In this document: piece after piece, positions 1 to 6,113 of the stretch
How positions within the stretch are numbered: the first letter of the stretch is position 1
How the letters are laid out: each line of letters begins with the position of its first letter
Assembly: GCA_900542635.1 (NCBI GenBank)
Contig: UQOJ01000071.1
Location: 1-9,117 of the forward strand
Reading direction: 5' to 3'
DNA from: an uncultured Collinsella sp.
GTDB taxonomy: Bacteria; Actinomycetota; Coriobacteriia; Coriobacteriales; Coriobacteriaceae
Length of the DNA: 9,117 nt
Made by a program: the position numbers and the translations under genes
The notes under the pieces: generated by a model
Told to the model about the DNA's origin: nothing
The model's input: the letters and a program-made list of their open reading frames with translations, nothing else
Databases searched by the model: none

Positions 1-1
1 G

Positions 2-520
2 GCCGAGGCTGCTCCCGAGGTAAAGGCTGAGGCCGCCGTCAAGTCCAAGCCCGCCGTCAAGGCACCGGCCAAGACTGCAGCCAAGAAGACGACCGCGACC
101 GCCAAGAAGGCAACGGCAGCCAAGAAGACCACGGCAACGAAGTCGACGACCACGAAGGCTGCCGCGACGAAGGCCGCTGCGAAGACGACCTCGAAGGCCG
201 CCGCAAAGCCTGCTGCCAAAGTCGAGGAGACGACCGCCGAGCCCAAGGCCGAGGCAACTGCCGAGGCAACTGCCGAGGCAAAGCCGACCGCCAAGACCAC
301 CACGCGCAAGCGCACCACGACCAAGGCTACTGCTCCCAAGGCGGAGGCTAAGGTCGAGGCCAAGCCCGCTGCCGCCAATGAGGAGCCCAAGGCCGAGGTA
401 AAGGCCAAGCCAGAGCCCACCAAGGAGACTCCGGTCTCCCCCGCCGCTCCGGCAGAGAAAAAGGCCCCGTCCAAGAAGACGTCCGTCCGCAAGGCCACGG
501 CCACCCGCAAGCGCCGCTAA
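2..520 (+). CDS. Lys/Ala/Thr-rich histone-H1-like basic tail protein, 5'-truncated
   Basis: This is the last 172 codons of a gene whose start lies left of the window; it ends in TAA at 518-520. The visible part is low-complexity and is built from only nine amino acids: Ala, Lys, Thr, Glu, Pro and Val, with a few Ser and Arg and a single Asn. It has no Gly, Leu, Ile, Cys or aromatic residue, so it cannot form a hydrophobic core and is almost certainly disordered. Lys pairs within Ala/Thr-rich stretches resemble histone H1 tails and the basic C-terminal extensions of actinobacterial HU and topoisomerase I. The last residues are Arg/Lys-rich. Binding to DNA or RNA is an inference from charge; the folded domain that would name the protein is missing. 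A 12-base tandem repeat (about 2.75 copies, 248-280) encodes part of the acidic Ala-Glu-Ala-Thr segment. It is followed by a strong terminator, so it is the last gene of its transcript. Confidence 0.75.
   Translation, partial: AEAAPEVKAEAAVKSKPAVKAPAKTAAKKTTATAKKATAAKKTTATKSTTTKAAATKAAAKTTSKAAAKPAAKVEETTAEPKAEATAEATAEAKPTAKTTTRKRTTTKATAPKAEAKVEAKPAAANEEPKAEVKAKPEPTKETPVSPAAPAEKKAPSKKTSVRKATATRKRR
248..280 (+). repeat. 12-bp tandem repeat inside the basic-tail gene
   Basis: GCCGAGGCAACT occurs at 248-259 and 260-271, with a partial third copy at 272-280. It encodes Ala-Glu-Ala-Thr units. The repeat is in frame, so gain or loss of a unit would keep the gene open and would change only the length of the disordered tail. 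Confidence 0.8.
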
Positions 521-554
521 TCCGGACGATCAAAAACCGAATCCTCGCCCAACT

Positions 555-587
555 AAGGGGGCGCCCTAACCAGGCGCCCCCTTTCTG
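555..587 (+). terminator. Intrinsic terminator of the basic-tail gene
   Basis: A perfect GC stem GGGGGCGCC (557-565) pairs with GGCGCCCCC (573-581) around the 7-nt loop CTAACCA. AA at 555-556 adds two A-T pairs with TT at 582-583. A short T-rich tail follows. It lies 35 nt after the TAA stop, the expected place for rho-independent termination. Confidence 0.85.
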
Positions 588-611
588 TGAGCGTAAAACA
601 CAAAAGATAGC

Positions 612-743
612 CGGTTTACTACGATAAAATGGCGCAAGCCGACCACAACGAGCAATCAACGAAAATGGCAACGCTTCTACCTGCGGTTTTAATATCACCA
701 AAATGGCTGTGGTTAAGATCATTCAATCCATCGTAGTAAACCG
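612..743. repeat. 132-nt intergenic segment bounded by 14-bp inverted repeats
   Basis: CGGTTTACTACGAT at 612-625 is the exact reverse complement of ATCGTAGTAAACCG at 730-743. Between the arms the octamer AAAATGGC occurs three times in the same orientation, at 626-633, 662-669 and 700-707, with start-to-start spacing of 36 and 38 nt. The segment is AT-richer than the genes and has no convincing open frame. It could be a small non-autonomous mobile element, a structured RNA, or a pair of distant operator half-sites. I cannot tell which from one copy, and no target-site duplication is obvious. Confidence 0.55.
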
Positions 744-806
744 AAGTACTTTTGTTTATCTACAAATAGTATCGGTATAGATGTTTTAGAATATCGCGAT
801 AATTTT

Positions 807-855
807 GATGGTAAAACGATTTTCTAGGACAACCGTTCGCCGATGGTAAACGGAT
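807..855 (+). promoter_or_regulatory. Direct repeat upstream of the GH13-GH77 gene, possible regulator site
   Basis: GATGGTAAAACGAT (807-820) and GATGGTAAACGGAT (842-855) match at 12 of 14 positions and start 35 nt apart, somewhat over three helical turns. The second copy ends just before the candidate -35 hexamer, a position suited to a transcription factor of the maltodextrin gene. The core GTAAAC(C/G)G also appears in the 14-bp arms further upstream. A binding role is inferred; no regulator gene is in the window. Confidence 0.3.
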
Positions 856-859
856 GTTG

Positions 860-889
860 TTTATACAGCCTGTGTGCAACAGATATACT
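860..889 (+). promoter_or_regulatory. Candidate promoter of the GH13-GH77 gene
   Basis: TATACT (884-889) matches five of six bases of the vegetative -10 consensus. TTTATA (860-865) lies 18 nt upstream as a weak -35. Transcription would start near 896 and leave a leader of about 55 nt. A weaker alternative pair lies further upstream: TTGTTT at 752-757 and TATAGA at 776-781, also 18 nt apart. Confidence 0.35.
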
Positions 890-909
890 TACATCCTGTG
901 CGTAAAGCC

Positions 910-927
910 CATGGCCTGCGGGCCATG
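910..927 (+). promoter_or_regulatory. Leader hairpin before the GH13-GH77 start codon
   Basis: CATGGCC (910-916) and GGCCATG (921-927) form a perfect 7-bp stem with a TGCG loop, ending 23 nt before the ATG at 951. No T-run follows, so it is not an intrinsic terminator. It could affect mRNA stability or ribosome access. The gene has only a weak Shine-Dalgarno match (GGA at 941-943). Confidence 0.35.
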
Positions 928-950
928 ATTCTATTGAACTGGACCGTACT

Positions 951-3900
951 ATGAGATTGTTACACAACAGCCGTCTGCCGCAGTTTCGCACTCCGTTTGG
1001 CGCTGTGACCACAGGAACTACCCTTTCCCTCTCGGTGATTTTGGAGGATGCCGATCCCGCGCAGGCAACGCTTACGCTGCGCACCTGGGTCGATGAGATC
1101 GGTGAGTCTCGGTATCCCATGACGCACGAGGGCGACGGCATATTTACCGTAGAGCTTGAGTGCACCGAGCCCTGTCTTATCTGGTACAGCTTTATATGCA
1201 ATATCGAGGGCCAGCCCGAGGTCCGTTTGGGCGCACCACAGGGTCGCACCGGTGGCGAGGGCGTAACCTACGACTACGCCGAGGTGCCGTCATTCCAGGT
1301 CACTGTCTACAAACACCGTGAGGTTCGTCCCGAGTGGTACGAGCGCGGTATGGTCTACCAGATCTTCCCCGATCGCTATGCCCGCGACGAGCACTGGCGC
1401 GAGCGCACGCTGGCCGAGGTCGAAAAACCGCGTAAGGGCATTCAGCGCCGGATGGTCGAGGACTGGAACGAGCCGCCCGTTTACGAGCGCGCCGAGGACG
1501 GCTCCATCAAGACCTGGGACTTTTACGGCGGATCGCTCAAGGGCATTCAGGAAGACCTGCCTCGCATCGCCGAGCTGGGCTTTACAGCCATCTACCTCAA
1601 CCCCATTTTTGAAGCCGCGAGCAACCACCGCTACGACACCGCCGATTACACCAAGATCGATCCGATTCTGGGCACCGAGCAGGACTTTACTGAGCTGTGC
1701 GAGGCGGCCGAGAAGCTGGGCATTTCCATCATTCTGGACGGTGTGTTCAACCACACGGGCGACGATTCGATCTACTTCAACCGCTACGGCAACTACCCCG
1801 GCGTGGGCGCATGGCAGAGCGAGGATTCGCCGTGGCGCGATGCGTTTTATTTCCACGAGGACGGCTCGTACGACTGCTGGTGGGGCGTGGGCAATATGCC
1901 CGCCATCAATGAGAGCTCCGAGTTGGTACGCGAGCGGCTCCTGGGCAAGGACGGCGTCATTCGTAAATGGCTGCGCGCCGGCGCTCACGGCTGGCGCCTG
2001 GATGTGGCCGACGAGCTTTCCGACGATTTCCTAGCCGAGATCAAAAAGGCCGTGCTCGCCGAGAAGCCCGACGCGCTGCTGCTCGGCGAAGTCTGGGAAG
2101 ACGCCTCCAACAAGATCAGCTACGGCCATCTGCGTCGCTATCTGCAAGGCTTCGAGCTCGACTCGGCCATGGATTACCCCTTCCGCGACATGGTCATCGG
2201 CTTTTTGATGGGCTACAAAAACGCCTACCAAGCTGCCGAGGATATTGAGACCCTACGCGAGAATTATCCGCGCGAGGCACTGTCTTGCGCACTAAATCTG
2301 CTTTCGAGCCACGATCGTCCGCGCATTATCTCGGTGCTCGGCGGCGGCCCTGACGAGTCGCAGCTGCCCGAGAGCGAACGCAGCAAGTGGCGCCTGGACG
2401 AGAACTCGATGGGCCTGGCCAAGAGCCGATTTTGGCTCGCGACGCTTATGCAGATGACATTCCCGGGCGTTCCCTCAATCTATTACGGTGACGAGTACGG
2501 CCTTGAGGGCCTGACCGATCCGGGTAATCGCCGCACCATGCCGACCAAGGAAGACCTGCACGACTTCGATACGTTTGCAATCGTCAAGAACGCATCTGCT
2601 GTGCGCCGCGCGCTGCCGTTTATGGTTGACGGCGAGATCAAGGCCTTTGCGCTCAATGACGAAGTACTCGCCTATACGCGCACCGGCAAAGACGGCGAGT
2701 CCGCGACCGTCATCATCAACCGCAGCCTGCGCAATTCGCATCGCGTGACCATTCCGGCGCTCGGCGAATGTGCGAGCGATGTGATTAGCGGTCACGAGTG
2801 CGAGATTCACAACGGCACGGTCACGCTCGACCTGTACCCGCTGGGCTCGTCGATCATCTATCACCACGCCGAGCAGCGCCTGCAGGAGCCGCTCGATCAC
2901 GGTGCGGGTGTTGTGTGCCATATCACATCGGTGCCGACCGACGACGGCAAGCCCGGTACGATCGGTGCGCCCACGCGTCGCTTTATCGACCATCTGGCTG
3001 CCATGGGCATGCGCTACTGGCAGGTTCTCCCCGTCAACCCCACGGACTTCTTCCGCTCCCCTTACGCCGGTCCTTCGGCCTTTGCAGGCAATATCGACCT
3101 GCTACCCGAGAGCCACGAGGAGCTGGCCGCCGACTTTGAGACCTGGAAGGCCCGCGGAGGCGAGGATGCCGATCCGCTGTACACCGCGTTTAAACATCGC
3201 AATGCCGATTGGCTCGAGAAGTACTGCGTCTACATGGCCGTTAAGAAGTACTTTGAAGGCGATTCGCGCCATGATTGGCCGGCAGATGTCGCGCGCTACA
3301 ACGAGTATCTGATCGATGACAAGCGCTTCCACGACGAGGCCGAGCTGCAGGCGTACATGCAGTACCGCTTTGACCTGGCTTGGTGCGAGCTCATGAACTA
3401 CGCGCACAAGAAGGGCATCGAGGTCATCGGCGATATCCCGATGTATGTCTCGGACGATTCGGCGGATGCGTGGAGCGAGCCCGAGAACTTCTGGCTGTCC
3501 GATACCGGCAAGGCGATCGAGATTTCCGGCGCGCCGCCCGACAACTTTGCACCCGAGGGCCAGGTGTGGGGCAACCCGACGTTCCGCTGGGACCACATGA
3601 AGCAGAACGGCTATAGCTGGTGGATGGATCGCCTGCGTCGTGCGTTTTCGCTCTACGACCGCGTGCGTCTGGATCACTTCCTGGGCTTCCACAGCTACTT
3701 TAGTATCCCCGCGGGCAAGGCTTGCGCCGACGGTCGCTGGCTGGCGGGCCCGGGCAAAGACCTGTTCCAGACCGCCTATGACGAGCTGGGTCCGCTCAAC
3801 TTTATCGCCGAGGACCTGGGCTATTTGACGCCCGGTGTTCGCGCCATGGCTTCGACCTGCGGCTTCCCCGGCATGGACGTGCTGGAGTTTAGCGATTACG

Positions 3901-4247
3901 ACGTCCGTTGCGGCGTGCACCCCACGCCCGGCAAGATTCTGTACACGTCGACGCACGACACCTCGACGCTCGCCGGCTGGTGTACGCGTTCCTTTGCCGG
4001 CGGCGACGAGCCGAGCGGTGTTGAGTTTGCTGCCAAGCTGATGAGCGACGCGCTGGAAAGCGACGCTCCCCTGGTGATGATGCCGCTGCAGGATATCCTG
4101 GGGCTTGGCGACGACGCGCGCATGAACGTTCCGGGCGTGGCAACGGGCAACTGGACTTGGCAGGCTGACGAGGCGGACATTGCCGCCGCCGAGAACAAAA
4201 CAGCACAGCTCCTGCGCAACAACCATAGATTCTGGGGCGAAGCGTGA
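951..4247 (+). CDS. Fused GH13 neopullulanase/alpha-amylase-like enzyme and GH77 4-alpha-glucanotransferase
   Basis: One 1098-residue protein holds two maltodextrin enzymes. Residues 1 to about 120 form a beta-sandwich-like N-domain as in neopullulanases. The GH13 barrel then shows YQIFPDRY (136-143), region I with N267-H268, the neopullulanase-type region MPAIN (316-320), nucleophile D351 in GWRLDVADE, acid/base E380 in GEVWED, and D455 in SSHD. A beta-rich stretch ends near 640. GH77 follows directly: HITSVP (657-662), the WQVLP motif from W690, the GDIPMYV motif from G827, GAPPDNF from G860, nucleophile D908 in RLDHF, acid/base E954 in EDLG and D1003 in THD. All catalytic residues of both halves are present. 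There is no signal peptide or membrane segment, so it should act in the cytosol. The GH13 half would hydrolyse alpha-1,4 (perhaps alpha-1,6) links; the GH77 half would transfer glucan chains and release glucose. The GH77 half (about 455 residues) is slightly shorter than standalone MalQ (about 500). The start at 951 keeps the expected N-domain, although its ribosome site is weak. Confidence 0.93.
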   Translation: MRLLHNSRLPQFRTPFGAVTTGTTLSLSVILEDADPAQATLTLRTWVDEIGESRYPMTHEGDGIFTVELECTEPCLIWYSFICNIEGQPEVRLGAPQGRTGGEGVTYDYAEVPSFQVTVYKHREVRPEWYERGMVYQIFPDRYARDEHWRERTLAEVEKPRKGIQRRMVEDWNEPPVYERAEDGSIKTWDFYGGSLKGIQEDLPRIAELGFTAIYLNPIFEAASNHRYDTADYTKIDPILGTEQDFTELCEAAEKLGISIILDGVFNHTGDDSIYFNRYGNYPGVGAWQSEDSPWRDAFYFHEDGSYDCWWGVGNMPAINESSELVRERLLGKDGVIRKWLRAGAHGWRLDVADELSDDFLAEIKKAVLAEKPDALLLGEVWEDASNKISYGHLRRYLQGFELDSAMDYPFRDMVIGFLMGYKNAYQAAEDIETLRENYPREALSCALNLLSSHDRPRIISVLGGGPDESQLPESERSKWRLDENSMGLAKSRFWLATLMQMTFPGVPSIYYGDEYGLEGLTDPGNRRTMPTKEDLHDFDTFAIVKNASAVRRALPFMVDGEIKAFALNDEVLAYTRTGKDGESATVIINRSLRNSHRVTIPALGECASDVISGHECEIHNGTVTLDLYPLGSSIIYHHAEQRLQEPLDHGAGVVCHITSVPTDDGKPGTIGAPTRRFIDHLAAMGMRYWQVLPVNPTDFFRSPYAGPSAFAGNIDLLPESHEELAADFETWKARGGEDADPLYTAFKHRNADWLEKYCVYMAVKKYFEGDSRHDWPADVARYNEYLIDDKRFHDEAELQAYMQYRFDLAWCELMNYAHKKGIEVIGDIPMYVSDDSADAWSEPENFWLSDTGKAIEISGAPPDNFAPEGQVWGNPTFRWDHMKQNGYSWWMDRLRRAFSLYDRVRLDHFLGFHSYFSIPAGKACADGRWLAGPGKDLFQTAYDELGPLNFIAEDLGYLTPGVRAMASTCGFPGMDVLEFSDYDVRCGVHPTPGKILYTSTHDTSTLAGWCTRSFAGGDEPSGVEFAAKLMSDALESDAPLVMMPLQDILGLGDDARMNVPGVATGNWTWQADEADIAAAENKTAQLLRNNHRFWGEA

Positions 4248-4291
4248 TAAAACCCCCGATATAGGGTACAGTTACAGACGTTTGAATTTTT

Positions 4292-4316
4292 GCGGGCAGA
4301 GTAATCTGCCCGCTTT
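4292..4316 (+). terminator. Hairpin between the GH13-GH77 gene and the FmdB-type gene
   Basis: GCGGGCAGA (4292-4300) pairs perfectly with TCTGCCCGC (4305-4313) around a GTAA tetraloop, followed by only TTT. It lies 44 nt after the stop at 4247 and 22 nt before the next start codon, which leaves no room for a promoter after it. It is therefore a weak, leaky terminator or a structure in the leader of the downstream gene. A poor promoter candidate upstream of it (GTGATA 4244-4249, TACAGT 4267-4272, 17-nt gap) would place the hairpin in that leader. Confidence 0.6.
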
Positions 4317-4335
4317 GTGCTGAAAAGGAAGTATT

Positions 4336-4572
4336 ATGGCGCGCTACGATTACAAGTGCTCGAGCTGCGGCAACGTGTTTGAGGTTGAGCATCCCATGTC
4401 CGAGACTCCCGAGGTCGTGTGCCCGAGCTGCGGTGCCCCGGCGACCAAGACGTTCTCGGCCAGCGGCATTAAATTTGAGGGCAGCGGTTTCTATAACACC
4501 GACCAGCGAAGCGGCGGCTCCAGCACCAGCGCCACGAGCGGCTGCTGCGCCAACTGCCCGCATAACCACTAG
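4336..4572 (+). CDS. FmdB-type zinc-ribbon protein
   Basis: This 78-residue protein starts with Ala-Arg-Tyr-Asp-Tyr-Lys-Cys, the usual opening of the FmdB/CxxC zinc-ribbon family. Cys8 and Cys11 pair with Cys29 and Cys32 to form a four-cysteine zinc site with the short strands between them. Residues 41-57 match the family's Gly/Phe/Tyr segment. The tail is Ser/Gly-rich and ends in a second Cys/His cluster (C70, C71, C74, H76, H78), which may hold another metal or be redox active. The family takes its name from a putative regulator of a formamidase operon, but the cellular role of most members is unknown; regulation or metal handling is only inferred. A good ribosome site (AAGGAAG, 4325-4331) precedes the ATG. 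It lies 88 nt after the GH13-GH77 gene on the same strand and is followed by its own terminator. Confidence 0.9.
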   Translation: MARYDYKCSSCGNVFEVEHPMSETPEVVCPSCGAPATKTFSASGIKFEGSGFYNTDQRSGGSSTSATSGCCANCPHNH

Positions 4573-4581
4573 GAACAGCGC

Positions 4582-4618
4582 GGCCCCGCGATCAACACCG
4601 ATCGCGGGGCCATTTCTT
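4582..4618 (+). terminator. Intrinsic terminator of the FmdB-type gene
   Basis: A perfect 12-bp stem, GGCCCCGCGATC (4582-4593) with its complement at 4600-4611, closes a 6-nt loop AACACC. ATTTCTTT follows as a T-rich tail. It starts 9 nt after the TAG stop. There is no T-run on the other side, so it would not serve the convergent rsmB transcript as a canonical intrinsic terminator. Confidence 0.85.
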
Positions 4619-4639
4619 TGCGCTAAAGGCGGCTCTATG

Positions 4640-4706
4640 AGTTGCGGTGAAATAAGGACTGTTAGGCGGGTAGAAGCCGCTATTCAATCCCTATTTCACC
4701 GCAACT
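4640..4706. repeat. 67-nt imperfect palindrome between convergent genes
   Basis: The outer arms AGTTGCGGTGAAATA (4640-4654) and TATTTCACCGCAACT (4692-4706) are exact reverse complements over 15 bp. The inside can pair further: GGA 4656-4658 with TCC 4688-4690, and TA plus GCGG (4663-4669, one bulged G) with CCGCTA (4677-4682) around a 7-nt loop. The whole unit can thus fold into one long hairpin on either strand. It lies 7 nt beyond the rsmB stop and 28 nt past the FmdB-gene terminator stem. Neither side has a T-run, which argues against a simple terminator. A REP-like or MITE-like unit, or a 3'-end structure for rsmB mRNA, fits better. Confidence 0.65.
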
Positions 4707-4712
4707 TAGTCA

Positions 4713-6113
4713 TTACTTGTGGACCAAGCGGGCGCAGAAGTGGCCGTCGTAGGAGTCGGCGTTTACCGGCACGCTTTGGAAGAGGCCTCGATCGTTCTGT
4801 CGTACGGAGACGAGCTTCTTGGCCTGGGCGAACTCGGGGAGTTGCAGAATCTGCGCCTCGGAGAGCGGCTCCAGGCTAAAACCGGTGCCCTCGGGAGAAG
4901 CAAGGAACGCGTCCACCACCTGCGTGTTCTCCTCGTCGAAGACCGAGCACGTCGCATAGATGAGCTCGCCGCCGGCAGCCACGCGCGCGGCGGCTTCCTT
5001 GAGCATCGTCAGCTGCAGTTTGGGCAGCTCAACCGTCACATCCTTTTCGGTCAGACGCCACGGGATCTCAGGATGACGGCGCATGGTGCCGGTGCCCGAG
5101 CACGGCGCATCGATAAAAACCGTATCGAACTTAACCGGCTTGCCAAGCATGGCATCAAACGATGTCAGTACTTCATCAAGCTCGCAGGCATCACCCGAGA
5201 CCGTACGAACCCCCTGAATACCGGCCTTGTGCAGGCGAGCGAGATTCAGATCGCATTTGCGATCATGCAGATCGAGCGCCGTATGCTGACGCTCAAAGCC
5301 CGCGCGCTTGGCCTGGCACATCATCACATAGGTCTTGGTACCGCGACCGGCACCAATCTCAAGGCAGCTTCCAGGGCGCGTGGCAGCTGTGGCGATAAGC
5401 TGCGCGTTAAGGTCCGAGGCCACCGCGGCAGCACGCTCAAACACACCCGAAGCAACGGTAACCTGGGCATCAACCGGGGCATGGCAGCCCGGGAAGACAG
5501 GTGCGACGAGCTGCGAGATATACGGATCGAGCTTGGTCGCAAAGGCGTTCTCATGCAGGGCCAGCGGCGCGGGGGCCAGATTGCCGGCAAAGTTAAGCGC
5601 ACCCTCCGGCGTGTCGAACGACGCCATAATACGAGCGCACAGCCAACGCGGCAGACCCATCAGGCGCGACAGACGAACCAAGCGTCGCTCGGGCTCATCC
5701 GCGTCGGATGCCGTGGCAAAGTCCTCAACGTTATCCGCAACCTTATGCAGTACGGCGTTAGCCAAACCGGCGGCGGACTTAGCGCCGCAGCGAACCAACT
5801 CAACACCCTGACTTACGGCAACGCGGCCAGGCGTATGCAGATAGAGCATCTCGAAAGCAGAGATGCGAAGCGCCATGCGAACGCGCGGCGCGACCTTTTT
5901 GGGCTTATCGAGAAACTGATCGAGCAGCTCGTCCAAAATACCCTGCGTGGCGGCCACACCAAGCGCCAAGCGGGCGGCAAAAGCGGAATCGCGCTGGTCA
6001 ATGGCCTTGGCAGAAGCACGGGAGGACAGCACATCGCGCGCGTACATGCCGCGGCGATCGGCCTCCATCAACACATCGAGCGCAAGCTTACGCGCGGGAG
6101 ACAGCTTGCTCAT
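4713..6113 (-). CDS. rsmB: 16S rRNA (cytosine-967 C5)-methyltransferase RsmB
   Basis: RsmB methylates a cytosine of 16S rRNA (C967 in E. coli numbering) using S-adenosylmethionine. I use the ATG at 6113, giving 466 residues from Met-Ser-Lys-Leu-Ser-Pro-Ala-Arg. An in-frame start at 6161 would add 16 residues buried in fmt and lacks family support. Residues 1 to about 140 form the NusB-like RNA-binding domain of this family. The Rossmann domain follows: motif I LEIGAGRGTKT (251-261), motif IV DAPCSGTG with C338, and motif VI ATCS with C389. Both cysteines used by RNA m5C methyltransferases are present: the nucleophile in TCS and the releasing cysteine in PCSG. Motif I departs from the common CAAPGGKT form. 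The start overlaps the fmt stop as ATGA (6110-6113), which implies translational coupling. It is the last gene of the leftward cluster. Confidence 0.95.
   Translation of the reverse strand: MSKLSPARKLALDVLMEADRRGMYARDVLSSRASAKAIDQRDSAFAARLALGVAATQGILDELLDQFLDKPKKVAPRVRMALRISAFEMLYLHTPGRVAVSQGVELVRCGAKSAAGLANAVLHKVADNVEDFATASDADEPERRLVRLSRLMGLPRWLCARIMASFDTPEGALNFAGNLAPAPLALHENAFATKLDPYISQLVAPVFPGCHAPVDAQVTVASGVFERAAAVASDLNAQLIATAATRPGSCLEIGAGRGTKTYVMMCQAKRAGFERQHTALDLHDRKCDLNLARLHKAGIQGVRTVSGDACELDEVLTSFDAMLGKPVKFDTVFIDAPCSGTGTMRRHPEIPWRLTEKDVTVELPKLQLTMLKEAAARVAAGGELIYATCSVFDEENTQVVDAFLASPEGTGFSLEPLSEAQILQLPEFAQAKKLVSVRQNDRGLFQSVPVNADSYDGHFCARLVHK

Noticed and set aside
57..722. Minus-strand frames at 57-281 and 348-722
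   Set aside because: The first is a Ser/Arg/Pro-rich shadow of the Lys/Ala-rich gene. The second runs across that gene's terminator and into the inverted-repeat segment, with no domain.
3102..4226. Minus-strand frame of 374 codons (and another at 1290-1988)
   Set aside because: Both are antisense to the GH13-GH77 gene, whose motifs run through the whole region. They have no ribosome site or domain support.
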